Of a stretch of DNA of 64,000 bases, positions 24,901-37,437 are shown one piece after another. The stretch's first letter is position 1. Each line of letters begins with the position of its first letter. This stretch comes from Auanema rhodensis (lineage: Eukaryota > Nematoda > Chromadorea > Rhabditida > Rhabditidae). The notes below the pieces were generated by a model. That model did not search any database. It was given only the letters and a program-made list of their open reading frames with translations, and was not told where the DNA came from. The DNA lies in NCBI GenBank assembly GCA_964057225.1, contig OZ059900.1:4970501-5034500 (forward strand), written 5' to 3'. The translations under genes and the position numbers were made by a program.

Positions 24901-27540
24901 CCATTCGCATGGCTTAATCCTTGAGGAAAGCTACAGCGCTGACAGATTCTATCAAGTTTAAAAAAAAATTTTTTTTCAATTCAGATGTTGAAACTCTTCA
25001 AAAATGTGTAATAAATGTTTTGAGAGTATCGTGAAAACAAGTTGGAAAAAAAATTTTTTTTGGACTTGGAAATTTTTTTTGGACTGTGAGCCATTCGCAT
25101 GGCTTAATCCTTGAGGAAAGCTACAGCGCTGACAGATTCAATCAAGTTTAAAAAAAATTTTTTTTTCAATTCAAATGTTGACACTCTTTGAAAATGTGTA
25201 ATAAATGTTTTGAGAGTATCGTGAAAACAAGTTGGAAAAAAACTTTTTTTTGGACTTGGAAATTTTTTTTGGACTGTGAGCCATTCGCATGGCTTAATCC
25301 TTGAGGAAAGCTACAGCGCTGACAGATTCAATCAAGTTTAAAAAAAAAAAATTTTTTTTTCAATTCAGATGTTGAAACTCTTTAAAAATGTGTAAAAAAT
25401 GTTTTGAGAGTATCGTGAAAACAAGTTGGAAAAAAACTTTTTTTTGGACTTGGAAATTTTTTTTGGACTGTGAGCTATTCGCATGGCTTAATCCTTGAGG
25501 AAAGCTACAGCGCTGACAGATTCAATCAAGTTTAAAAAAAAAATTTTTTTTTCAATTCAGATGTTGAAACTCTTTAAAAATGTGTAAAAAATGTTTTGAG
25601 AGTATCGTGAAAACAAGTTGGAAAAAAATTTTTTTTTGGACTTGAAAATTTTTTTTGGTCTGTGAGCCATTCGCATGGCTTAATCCTTGAGGAAAGCTAC
25701 AGCGCTGACAGATTCAATCAAGTTAAAAAAAAAAATTTTTTTTTCAATTCAGATGTTGAAACTCGTTAAAAATGTGTAATAAATCTTTTGAGAGTATCGT
25801 GAAAACAAGTTGGAAAAAAACTTTTTTTTGGACTTGGAAATTTTTTTTGGACTGTGAGCCATTCGCATGGCTTAATCCTTGAGGAAAGCTACAGCGCTGA
25901 CAGATTCAATCAAGTTTAAAAAAAAAATTTTTTTTTCAATTCAGATGTTGAAACTCTTTAAAAATGTGTAATAAATCTTTTGAGAGTATCGTGAAAACAA
26001 GTTGGAAAAAAATTTTTTTTTGGACTGTGAGCCATTCGCATGGCTTAATCCTTGAGGAAAGCTACAGCGCTGACAGATTCAATCAAGTTTAAAAAAAAAT
26101 TTTTTTTCAATTCAAATGTTGACACTCTTTGAAAATGTGTAATAAATGTTTTGAGAGTATCGTGAAAACAAGTTGGAAAAAAACTTTTTTTTGGACTTGG
26201 AAATTTTTTTTGGACTGTGAGCCATTTGCATGGCTTAATCCTTGAGGAAAGCTACAGCGCTGACAGATTCAAACAAGTTTAAAAAAAAAAATTTTTTTTT
26301 CAATTCAGATGTTGAAACTCTTTAAAAATGTGTAAAAAATGTTATGAGAGTATCGTGAAAACAAGTTGGAAAAAAACTTTTTTTTGGACTTGGAAATTTT
26401 TTTTGGACTGTGAGCCATTCGCATGGCTTAATCCTTGAGGAAAGCTACAGCGCTGACAGATTCAATCAAGTTTAAAAAAAATTTTTTTTTCAATTCAAAT
26501 GTTGACACTCTTTGAAAATGTGTAATAAATATTTTGAGAGTATCGTGAAAACAAGTTGGAAAAAAACTTTTTTTTGGACTTGGAAATTTTTTTTGGACTG
26601 TGAGCCATTTGCATGGCTTAATCCTTGAGGAAAGCTACAGCGCTGACAGATTCAAACAAGTTTAAAAAAAAAAATTTTTTTTTCAATTCAGATGTTGAAA
26701 CTCTTTAAAAATGTGTAAAAAATGTTTTGAGAGTATCGTGAAAACAAGTTGGAAAAAAACTTTTTTTTGGACTTGGAAATTTTTTTTGGACTGTGAGCCA
26801 TTCGCATGGCTTAATCCTTGAGGAAAGCTACAGCGCTGACAGATTTAATCAAGTTTAAAAAAAAAAATTTTTTTTTTCAATTCAGATGTTGAAACTCTTT
26901 AAAAATGTGTAAAAAATGTTTTGAGAGTATCGTGAAAACAAGTTGGAAAAAATTTTTTTTTGGACTTGGAAATTTTTTTTGGTCTGTGAGCCATTCGCAT
27001 GGCTTAATCCTTGAGGAAAGCTACAGCGCTGACAGATTCAATCAAGTTTAAAAAAAAATTTTTTTTTCAATTCAGATGTTGAAACTCTTTAAAAATGTGT
27101 AATAAATGTTTTGAGAGTATCGTGAAAACAAGTTGGAAAAAAACTTTTTTTTTGGACTTGGAAATTTTTTTTGGACTGTGAGCCATTCGCATGGCTTAAT
27201 CCTTGAGGAAAGCTACAGCGCTGACAGATTCAATCAAGTTTAAAAAAAAAATTTTTTTTTCAATTCAGATGTTGAAACTCATTAAAAATGTGTAAAAAAT
27301 GTTTTGAGAGTATCGTGAAAACAAGTTGGAAAAAAACTTTTTTTTGGACTTGGAAATTTTTTTTGGACTGTGAGCCATTCGCATGGCTTAATCCTTGAGG
27401 AAAGCTACAGCGCTGACAGATTCAATCAAGTTTAAAAAAAAAATTTTTTTTTCAATTCAGATGTTGAAACTCTTTAAAAATGTGTAATAAATGTTTTGAA
27501 AGTATCGTGAAAACAAGTTGGAAAAAAACTTTTTTTTGGA
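24901..27540. repeat. Mostly A-type block with isolated substitutions
   Basis: Long monomers predominate. Private changes include GATTCTATCAAG near 24945, GAGCTATTCG near 25473 (stem C to T), ACTCGTTAAAA near 25762, GTTATGAGAG near 26341 and CATCCGCATGG near 27570. Singletons are more frequent here than in the homogeneous run at 50.2 kb, suggesting less recent homogenisation. A 383-bp duplication lies inside (separate entry). Confidence 0.82.
26095..26865. repeat. 383-bp dimer duplication
   Basis: CAAATGTTGACAC (26113 and 26496), CATTTGCATGG (26223 and 26606) and TTCAAACAAG (26269 and 26652) all recur at 383 bp, which is two long monomers. It is the smallest clear higher-order unit in the window. 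The first copy carries the private GTTATGAGAG change that the second lacks. Confidence 0.88.
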
Positions 27541-28955
27541 CTTGGAAATTTTTTTTGGACTGTGAGCCATCCGCATGGCTTAATCCTTGAGGAAAGCTAC
27601 AGCGCTGACAGATTCAATCAAGTTTAAAAAAAAAAGTTTTTTTTCAATTCAGATGTTGAAACTCTTTAAAAATGTGTAATAAATCTTTTGAGAGTATCGT
27701 GAAAACAAGTTGGAAAAAAACTTTTTTTTGGACTTGGAAATTTTTTTTGGACTGTGAGCCATTCGCATGGCTTAATCCTTGAGGAAAGCTACAGCGCTGA
27801 CAGATTCAATCAAGTTTAAAAAAAAAATTTTTTTTCAATTCAGATGTTGAAACTCTTTAAAAATGTGTAATAAATGTTTTGAGAGTATCGTGAAAACAAG
27901 TTGGAAAAAAATTTTTTTTTGGACTGTGAGCCATTCGCATGGCTTAATCCTTGAGGAAAGCTACAGCGCTGACAGATTCAATCAAGTTTAAAAAAAAAAT
28001 TTTTTTCAATTCAGATGTTGAAACTCTTTAAAAATGTGTAATAAATGTTTTGAGAGTATCGTGAAAACAAGTTGGAAAAAAACTTTTTTTTGGACTTGGA
28101 AATTTTTTTTGGACTGTGAGCCATTCGCATGGCTTAATCCTTGAGGAAAGCTACAGCGCTGACAGATTCAATCAAGTTTAAAAAAAAAATTTTTTTTCAA
28201 TTCAGATGTTGAAACTCTTTAAAAATGTGTAATAAATGTTTTGAGAGTATCGTGAAAACAAGTTGGAAAAAAATTTTTTTTTGGACTGTGAGCCATTCGC
28301 ATGGCTTAATCCTTGAGGAAAGCTACAGCGCTGACAGATTCAATCAAGTTTAAAAAAAAATTTTTTTTCAATTCAGATGTTGAAACTCTTTAAAAATGTG
28401 TAATAAATGTTTTGAGAGTATCGTGAAAACAAGTTGGAAAAAAACTTTTTTTTGGACTTGGAAATTTTTTTTGGACTGTGAGCCATTCGCATGGCTTAAT
28501 CCTTGAGGAAAGCTACAGCGCTGACAGATTCAATCAAGTTTAAAAAAAAAAGTTTTTTTTCAATTCAGATGTTGAAACTCTTTAAAAATGTGTAATAAAT
28601 CTTTTGAGAGTATCGTGAAAACAAGTTGGAAAAAAACTTTTTTTTGGACTTGGAAATTTTTTTTGGACTGTGAGCCATTCGCATGGCTTAATCCTTGAGG
28701 AAAGCTACAGCGCTGACAGATTCAATCAAGTTTAAAAAAAAAATTTTTTTTCAATTCAGATGTTGAAACTCTTTAAAAATGTGTAATAAATGTTTTGAGA
28801 GTATCGTGAAAACAAGTTGGAAAAAAATTTTTTTTTGGACTGTGAGCCATTCGCATGGCTTAATCCTTGAGGAAAGCTACAGCGCTGACAGATTCAATCA
28901 AGTTTAAAAAAAAATTTTTTTTCAATTCAGATGTTGAAACTCTTTAAAAATGTGT
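27540..28955. repeat. 916-bp duplication
   Basis: A rare A/T tract interrupted by G, reading AAAGTTTTTTTTC, occurs at 27636 and 28552 (916 bp). The following A-type long/short order also repeats to about 28040/28955, where AATAAATG faces AATAAATC. The segment is five monomers. A similar G-interrupted tract recurs at 32692. Confidence 0.85.
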
Positions 28956-29159
28956 AATAAATCTTTTGAGAGTATCGTGAAAACAAGTTGGAAAAAAACT
29001 TTTTTTTGGACTTGGAAATTTTTTTTGGACTGTGAGCCATTCGCATGGCTTAATCCTTGAGGAAAGCTACAGCGCTGACAGATTCAATCAAGTTTTAAAA
29101 AAAAATTTTTTTTCAATTTAGATGTTGAAACTCTTTAAAAATGTGTAATAAATGTTTTG

Positions 29160-30855
29160 AGAGTATCGTGAAAACAAGTTGGAAAAAAATTTTTTTTTGG
29201 ACTGTGAGCCATTCGCATGGCTTAATCCTTGAGGAAAGCTACAGCGCTGACAGATTCAATCAAGTTTAAAAAAAAAATTTTTTTCAATTCAGATGTTGAA
29301 ACTCTTTAAAAATGTGTAATAAATGTTTTAAGAGTATCGTGAAAACAAGTTGGAAAAAAAATTTTTTTTGGACTTGGAAATTTTTTTTGGACTGTGAGCC
29401 ATTCGCATGGCTTAATCCTTGAGGAAAGCTACAGCGCTGACAGATTCAATCAAGTTTAAAAAAAATTTTTTTTTCAATTCAAATGTTGACACTCTTTGAA
29501 AATGTGTAATAAATGTTTGGAGAGTATCGTGAAAACAAGTTGGAAAAAAACTTTTTTTTGGACTTGGAAATTTTTTTTGGACTTGGAAATTTTTTTTGGT
29601 CTGTGAGCCATTCGCATGGCTTAATCCTTGAGGAAAGCTACAGCGCTGACAGATTCAATCAAGTTTAAAAAAAATTTTTTTTTCAATTCAAATGTTGACA
29701 CTCTTTGAAAATGTGTAATAAATGTTTGGAGAGTATCGTGAAAACAAGTTGGAAAAAAAATTTTTTTTGGACTTGGAAATTTTTTTTGGACTGTGAGCCA
29801 TTCGCATGGCTTAATCCTTGAGGAAAGCTACAGCGCTGACAGATTCAATCAAGTTTAAAAAAAATTTTTTTTTCAATTCAAATGTTGACACTCTTTGAAA
29901 ATGTGTAATAAATGTTTGGAGAGTATCGTGAAAACAAGTTGGAAAAAAAATTTTTTTTGGACTTGGAAATTTTTTTTGGACTGTGAGCCATTCGCATGGC
30001 TTAATCCTTGAGGAAAGCTACAGCGCTGACAGATTCAATCAAGTTTAAAAAAAAAAATTTTTTTTTCAATTCAGATGTTGAAACTCTTTAAAAATGTGTA
30101 AAAAATGTTTTGAGAGTATCGTGAAAACAAGTTGGAAAAAAATTTTTTTTTGGACTTGGAAATTTTTTTTGGTCTGTGAGCCATTCGCATGGCTTAATCC
30201 TTGAGGAAAGCTACAGCGCTGACAGATTCAATCAAGTTTAAAAAAAAATTTTTTTTTCAATTCAGATGTTGAAACTCTTTAAAAATGTGTAATAAATGTT
30301 TTGAGAGTATCGTGAAAACAAGTTGGAAAAAAACTTTTTTTTGGACTTGGAAATTTTTTTTGGACTGTGAGCCATTCGCATGGCTTAATCCTTGAGGAAA
30401 GCTACAGCGCTGACAGATTCAATCAAGTTTAAAAAAAAAATTTTTTTTTCAATTCAGATGTTGAAACTCTTTAAAAATGTGTAATAAATCTTTTGAGAGT
30501 ATCGTGAAAACAAGTTGGAAAAAAACTTTTTTTTGGACTTGGAAATTTTTTTTGGACTGTGAGCCATTCGCATGGCTTAATCCTTGAGGAAAGCTACAGC
30601 GCTGACAGATTCAATCAAGTTTAAAAAAAAAATTTTTTTTCAATTCAGATGTTCAAACTCTTTAAAAATGTGTAATAAATGTTTTGAGAGTATCGTGAAA
30701 ACAAGTTGGAAAAAAATTTTTTTTTGGACTGTGAGCCATTCGCATGGCTTAATCCTTGAGGAAAGCTACAGCGCTGACAGATTTAATCAAGTTTAAAAAA
30801 AAATTTTTTTTCAATTCAGATGTTGAAACTCTTTAAAAATGTGTAATAAATGTTT
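29160..30855. repeat. 1,699-bp higher-order unit, first copy
   Basis: This nine-monomer unit includes TTTTAAGAG (29326), the extended monomer, three units with ATGTTTGGAGAG and a GATGTTCAAAC unit (30651). All recur 1,699 bp later. It ends near 30855, where TTTTAAGAG faces TTTTGAGAG. Confidence 0.93.
29389..29597. repeat. Extended monomer (209 bp), first copy of a duplicated pair
   Basis: Two consecutive GGACTTGGAAATTTTTTTT elements precede GGTCTGTGAG. The unit also carries CAAATGTTGACAC and the rare ATGTTTGGAGAG substitution. An equivalent unit sits 1,699 bp downstream at about 31088-31296, as part of the larger tandem duplication. Confidence 0.93.
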
Positions 30856-30858
30856 TAA

Positions 30859-32554
30859 GAGTATCGTGAAAACAAGTTGGAAAAAAAATTTTTTTTTGGA
30901 CTGTGAGCCATTCGCATGGCTTAATCCTTGAGGAAAGCTACAGCGCTGACAGATTCAATCAAGTTTAAAAAAAAAAATTTTTTCAATTCAGATGTTGAAA
31001 CTCTTTAAAAATGTGTAATAAATGTTTTAAGAGTATCGTGAAAACAAGTTGGAAAAAAAATTTTTTTTGGACTTGGAAATTTTTTTTGGACTGTGAGCCA
31101 TTCGCATGGCTTAATCCTTGAGGAAAGCTACAGCGCTGACAGATTCAATCAAGTTTAAAAAAAATTTTTTTTTCAATTCAAATGTTGACACTCTTTGAAA
31201 ATGTGTAATAAATGTTTGGAGAGTATCGTGAAAACAAGTTGGAAAAAAACTTTTTTTTGGACTTGGAAATTTTTTTTGGACTTGGAAATTTTTTTTGGTC
31301 TGTGAGCCATTCGCATGGCTTAATCCTTGAGGAAAGCTACAGCGCTGACAGATTCAATCAAGTTTAAAAAAAATTTTTTTTTCAATTCAAATGTTGACAC
31401 TCTTTGAAAATGTGTAATAAATGTTTGGAGAGTATCGTGAAAACAAGTTGGAAAAAAAATTTTTTTTGGACTTGGAAATTTTTTTTGGACTGTGAGCCAT
31501 TCGCATGGCTTAATCCTTGAGGAAAGCTACAGCGCTGACAGATTCAATCAAGTTTAAAAAAAATTTTTTTTTCAATTCAAATGTTGACACTCTTTGAAAA
31601 TGTGTAATAAATGTTTGGAGAGTATCGTGAAAACAAGTTGGAAAAAAAATTTTTTTTGGACTTGGAAATTTTTTTTGGACTGTGAGCCATTCGCATGGCT
31701 TAATCCTTGAGGAAAGCTACAGCGCTGACAGATTCAATCAAGTTTAAAAAAAAAAATTTTTTTTTCAATTCAGATGTTGAAACTCTTTAAAAATGTGTAA
31801 AAAATGTTTTGAGAGTATCGTGAAAACAAGTTGGAAAAAAATTTTTTTTTGGACTTGGAAATTTTTTTTGGTCTGTGAGCCATTCGCATGGCTTAATCCT
31901 TGAGGAAAGCTACAGCGCTGACAGATTCAATCAAGTTTAAAAAAAAATTTTTTTTTCAATTCAGATGTTGAAACTCTTTAAAAATGTGTAATAAATGTTT
32001 TGAGAGTATCGTGAAAACAAGTTGGAAAAAAACTTTTTTTTGGACTTGGAAATTTTTTTTGGACTGTGAGCCATTCGCATGGCTTAATCCTTGAGGAAAG
32101 CTACAGCGCTGACAGATTCAATCAAGTTTAAAAAAAAAATTTTTTTTTCAATTCAGATGTTGAAACTCTTTAAAAATGTGTAATAAATCTTTTGAGAGTA
32201 TCGTGAAAACAAGTTGGAAAAAAACTTTTTTTTGGACTTGGAAATTTTTTTTGGACTGTGAGCCATTCGCATGGCTTAATCCTTGAGGAAAGCTACAGCG
32301 CTGACAGATTCAATCAAGTTTAAAAAAAAAATTTTTTTTCAATTCAGATGTTCAAACTCTTTAAAAATGTGTAATAAATGTTTTGAGAGTATCGTGAAAA
32401 CAAGTTGGAAAAAAATTTTTTTTTGGACTGTGAGCCATTCGCATGGCTTAATCCTTGAGGAAAGCTACAGCGCTGACAGATTTAATCAAGTTTAAAAAAA
32501 AATTTTTTTTCAATTCAGATGTTGAAACTCTTTAAAAATGTGTAATAAATGTTT
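30859..32554. repeat. 1,699-bp higher-order unit, second copy
   Basis: This is adjacent to the first copy and appears nearly identical along its length: TTTTAAGAG at 31025, the extended monomer near 31088 and GATGTTCAAAC near 32350. Retention of so many rare variants in both copies points to a single recent duplication. Confidence 0.93.
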
Positions 32555-35500
32555 TGAGAGTATCGTGAAAACAAGTTGGAAAAAAAATTTTTTTTGGACT
32601 TGGAAATTTTTTTTGGACTGTGAGCCTTTTGCATGGCTTAATCCTTGAGGAAAGCTACAGCGCTGACAGATTCAATCAAGTTTAAAAAAAAGTTTTTTTT
32701 CAATTCAGATGTTGAAACTCTTTAAAAATGTGTAATAAATCTTTTGAGAGTATCGTGAAAACAAGTTGGAAAAAAACTTTTTTTTGGACTTGGAAATTTT
32801 TTTTGGACTGTGAGCCATTCGCATGGCTCAATCCTTGAGGAAAGCTACAGCGCTGACAGATTCAATCAAGTTTAAAAAAAAAAATTTTTTTTTCAATTCA
32901 GATGTTGAAACTCTTTAAAAATGTGTAAAAAATGTTTTGAGAGTATCGTGAAAACAAGTTGGAAAAAAATTTTTTTTTGGACTTGGAAATTTTTTTTGGT
33001 CTGTGAGCCATTCGCATGGCTTAATCCTTGAGGAAAGCTACAGCGCTGACAGATTCAATCAAGTTTAAAAAAAAAATTTTTTTTCAATTCAGATGTTGAC
33101 ACTCTTTGAAAATGTGTAATAAATGTTTTGAGAGTATCGTGAAAACAAGTTGGAAAAAAACTTTTTTTTGGACTTGGAAATTTTTTTTGGACTGTGAGCC
33201 ATTCGCATGGCTTAATCCTTGAGGAAAGCTACAGCGCTGACAGATTCAATCAAGTTTAAGAAAAAATTTTTTTTCAATTCAGATGTTGACACTCTTTGAA
33301 AATGTGTAATAAATGTTTTGAGAGTATCGTGAAAACAAGTTGGAAAAAAATTTTTTTTTGGACTTGGAAATTTTTTTTGGACTGTGAGCCATTCGCATGG
33401 CTTAATCCTTGAGGAAAGCTACAGCGCTGACAGATTCAATCAAGTTTAAAAAAAATTTTTTTTTCAATTCAAATGTTGACACTCTTTGAAAATGTGTAAT
33501 AAATGTTTTGAGAGTATCGTGAAAACAAGTTGGAAAAAAATTTTTTTTTGGACTGTGAGTCATTCGCATGGCTTAATCCTTGAGGAAAGCTACAGCGCTG
33601 ACAGATTCAATCAAATTTAAAAAAAAATTTTTTTTCAATTCAGATGTTGACACTCTTTGAAAATGTGTAATAAATGTTTTGAGAGTATCGTGAAAACAAG
33701 TTGGAAAAAAACTTTTTATTGGACTTGGAAATTTTTTTTGGACTGTGAGCCATTCGCATGGCTCAATCCTTGAGGAAAGCTACAGCGCTGACAGATTCAA
33801 TCAAGTTTAAAAAAAAAAATTTTTTTTTCAATTCAGATGTTGAAACTCTTTAAAAATGTGTAAAAAATGTTTTGAGAGTATCGTGAAAACAAGTTGGAAA
33901 AAAATTTTTTTTTGGACTTGGAAATTTTTTTTGGACTGTGAGCCATTCGCATGGCTTAATCCTTGAGGAAAGCTACAGCGCTGACAGATTCAATCAAGTT
34001 TAAAAAAAAAAATTTTTTTTTCAATTCAGATGTTGAAACTCTTTAAAAATGTGTAATAAATGTTTTGAGAGTATCGTGAAAACAAGTTGGAAAAAAAATT
34101 TTTTTTGGACTTGGAAATTTTTTTTGGACTGTGAGCCTTTTGCATGGCTTAATCCTTGAGGAAAGCTACAGCGCTGACAGATTCAATCAAGTTTAAAAAA
34201 AATTTTTTTTTCAATTCAGATGTTGAAACTCTTTAAAAATGTGTAATAAATCTTTTGAGAGTATCGTGAAAACAAGTTGGAAAAAAACTTTTTTTTGGAC
34301 TTGGAAATTTTTTTTGGACTGTGAGCCATTCGCATGGCTCAATCCTTGAGGAAAGCTACAGCGCTGACAGATTCAATCAAGTTTAAAAAAAAAAATTTTT
34401 TTTTCAATTCAGATGTTGAAACTCTTTAAAAATGTGTAAAAAATGTTTTGAGAGTATCGTGAAAACAAGTTGGAAAAAAATTTTTTTTTGGACTTGGAAA
34501 TTTTTTTTGGTCTGTGAGCCATTCGCATGGCTTAATCCTTGAGGAAAGCTACAGCGCTGACAGATTCAATCAAGTTTAAAAAAAAAATTTTTTTTCAATT
34601 CAGATGTTGACACTCTTTGAAAATGTGTAATAAATGTTTTGAGAGTATCGTGAAAACAAGTTGGAAAAAAACTTTTTTTTGGACTTGGAAATTTTTTTTG
34701 GACTGTGAGCCATTCGCATGGCTTAATCCTTGAGGAAAGCTACAGCGCTGACAGATTCAATCAAGTTAAAAAAAAAATTTTTTTTTCAATTCAGATGTTG
34801 AAACTCTTTAAAAATGTGTAAAAAATGTTTTGAGAGTATCGTGAAAACAAGTTGGAAAAAATCTTTTTTTTGGACTTGGAAATTTTTTTTGGACTGTGAG
34901 CCATTCGCATGGCTTAATCCTTGAGGAAAGCTACAGCGCTGACAGATTCAATCAAGTTTAAAAAAAATTTTTTTTTCAATTCAGATGTTGACACTCTTTG
35001 AAAATGTGTAATAAATGTTTTGAGAGTATCGTGAAAACAAGTTGGAAAAAAATTTTTTTTTGGACTTGGAAATTTTTTTTGGACTGTGAGCCATTCGCAT
35101 GGCTTAATCCTTGAGGAAAGCTACAGCGCTGACAGATTCAATCAAGTTTAAAAAAAATTTTTTTTTCAATTCAAATGTTGACACTCTTTGAAAATGTGTA
35201 ATAAATGTTTTGAGAGTATCGTGAAAACAAGTTGGAAAAAAATTTTTTTTTGGACTGTGAGTCATTCGCATGGCTTAATCCTTGAGGAAAGCTACAGCGC
35301 TGACAGATTCAATCAAGTTTAAAAAAAATTTTTTTTTCAATTCAGATGTTGACACTCTTTGAAAATGTGTAATAAATGTTTTGAGAGTATCGTGAAAACA
35401 AGTTGGAAAAAAACTTTTTTTTGGACTTGGAAATTTTTTTTGGACTGTGAGCCATTCGCATGGCTTAATCCTTGAGGAAAGCTACAGCGCTGACAGATTC

Positions 35501-36400
35501 AATCAAGTTTAAGAAAAAATTTTTTTTCAATTCAGATGTTGACACTCTTTGAAAATGTGTAATAAATGTTTTGAGAGTATCGTGAAAACAAGTTGGAAAA
35601 AAATTTTTTTTTGGACTTGGAAATTTTTTTTGGACTGTGAGCCATTCGCATGGCTTAATCCTTGAGGAAAGCTACAGCGCTGACAGATTCAATCAAGTTT
35701 AAAAAAAATTTTTTTTTCAATTCAAATGTTGACACTCTTTGAAAATGTGTAATAAATGTTTTGAGAGTATCGTGAAAACAAGTTGGAAAAAAATTTTTTT
35801 TTGGACTGTGAGTCATTCGCATGGCTTAATCCTTGAGGAAAGCTACAGCGCTGACAGATTCAATCAAGTTTAAAAAAAAATTTTTTTTCAATTCAGATGT
35901 TGACACTCTTTGAAAATGTGTAATAAATGTTTTGAGAGTATCGTGAAAACAAGTTGGAAAAAAACTTTTTATTGGACTTGGAAATTTTTTTTGGACTGTG
36001 AGCCATTCGCATGGCTCAATCCTTGAGGAAAGCTACAGCGCTGACAGATTCAATCAAGTTTAAAAAAAAAAATTTTTTTTTCAATTCAGATGTTGAAACT
36101 CTTTAAAAATGTGTAAAAAATGTTTTGAGAGTATCGTGAAAACAAGTTGGAAAAAAATTTTTTTTTGGACTGTGAGCCATTCGCATGGCTTAATCCTTGA
36201 GGAAAGCTACAGCGCTGACAGATTCAATCAAGTTTAAAAAAAAAAATTTTTTTTTCAATTCAGATGTTGAAACTCTTTAAAAATGTGTAATAAATGTTTT
36301 GAGAGTATCGTGAAAACAAGTTGGAAAAAAAATTTTTTTTGGACTTGGAAATTTTTTTTGGACTGTGAGCCTTTTGCATGGCTTAATCCTTGAGGAAAGC
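32530..36400. repeat. Nested 1,511- and 2,253-bp higher-order repeats
   Basis: GCCTTTTGCATGG (TTTTGCATGG at 32627 and 34138) and GGTCTG (32999 and 34510) recur at 1,511 bp. TTTAAGAAAAAA (33257 and 35510) and CTTTTTATTGG (33711 and 35964) recur at 2,253 bp. The next landmark pair, TTTTGCATGG at 34138 and 36372, is only 2,234 bp apart. The later copy has a short monomer near 36155 where the earlier copy has a long one near 33900, so one 19-bp element differs. Confidence 0.87.
34970..36070. repeat. 551-bp trimer duplication
   Basis: GAGTCATTCG occurs at 35259 and 35810, 551 bp apart, with the same order of CAGATG/CAAATG B-type units either side. This equals two long plus one short monomer. Differences are TTTAAGAAAAAA and CTTTTTATTGG, each found in only one copy. 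Confidence 0.84.
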
Positions 36401-37437
36401 TACAGCGCTGACAGATTCAATCAAGTTTAAAAAAAATTTTTTTTTCAATTCAGATGTTGAAACTCTTTAAAAATGTGTAATAAATCTTTTGAGAGTATCG
36501 TGAAAACAAGTTGGAAAAAAACTTTTTTTTGGACTTGGAAATTTTTTTTGGACTGTGAGCCATTCGCATGGCTCAATCCTTGAGGAAAGCTACAGCGCTG
36601 ACAGATTCAATCAAGTTTAAAAAAAAAAATTTTTTTTTCAATTCAGATGTTGAAACTCTTTAAAAATGTGTAAAAAATGTTTTGAGAGTATCGTGAAAAC
36701 AAGTTGGAAAAAAATTTTTTTTTGGACTTGGAAATTTTTTTTGGTCTGTGAGCCATTCGCATGGCTTAATCCTTGAGGAAAGCTACAGCGCTGACAGATT
36801 CAATCAAGTTTAAAAAAAAAATTTTTTTTCAATTCAGATGTTGACACTCTTTGAAAATGTGTAATAAATGTTTTGAGAGTATCGTGAAAACAAGTTGGAA
36901 AAAAACTTTTTTTTGGACTTGGAAATTTTTTTTGGACTGTGAGCCATTCGCATGGCTTAATCCTTGAGGAAAGCTACAGCGCTGACAGATTCAATCAAGT
37001 TAAAAAAAAAATTTTTTTTTCAATTCAGATGTTGAAACTCTTTAAAAATGTGTAAAAAATGTTTTGAGAGTATCGTGAAAACAAGTTGGAAAAAAACTTT
37101 TTTTTGGACTTGGAAATTTTTTTTGGACTGTGAGCCATTCGCATGGCTTAATCCTTTGTGTAAAAAATGTTTTGAGAGTATCGTGAAAACAAGTTGGAAA
37201 AAAATTTTTTTTTGGACTTGGAAATTTTTTTTGGACTGTGAGCCATTCGCATGGCTTAATCCTTGAGGAAAGCTACAGCGCTGACAGATTCAATCAAGTT
37301 TAAAAAAAAAAATTTTTTTTTCAATTCAGATGTTAAAACTCTTTAAAAATGTGTAATAAATGTTTTGAGAGTATCGTGAAAACAAGTTGGAAAAAAAATT
37401 TTTTTTGGACTTGGAAATTTTTTTTGGACTGTGAGCC
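36372..37437. repeat. 1,066-bp deleted version of the 2.2-kb unit
   Basis: Between TTTTGCATGG at 36372 and 37438 the order of units follows 34138-36372 until 37156, then skips ahead. The missing part corresponds to 34923-36109 (1,187 bp). Adding back a 19-bp element present here accounts exactly for 2,234 minus 1,168 equals 1,066. The next block, 37.4-38.4 kb, again follows the undeleted order. Confidence 0.86.
37156..37157. other. Out-of-register deletion junction
   Basis: GGCTTAATCCTT is joined directly to TGTGTAAAAAATG, linking monomer position 32 to about position 115. Unequal exchange at aligned positions would preserve register, but this junction does not. I see no microhomology at the join. 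The flanks allow both ancestral breakpoints to be placed at 34922 and 36110 of the parental order. Confidence 0.87.

Noticed and set aside
27600-28560. Transposon target-site duplications or poly(A) tails of retroelements at the long A runs
   Set aside because: Every A run is the monomer's own tract at a fixed position and is followed by T rather than by unique sequence. No element body or flanking duplication exists.
30584-32495. Identical 70-codon open frames at 30584-30796 and 32283-32495 (+ strand)
   Set aside because: They run through two monomers and are identical only because of the 1,699-bp duplication. They translate A/T tracts as Lys/Phe runs, and no conserved frame persists in other monomers.
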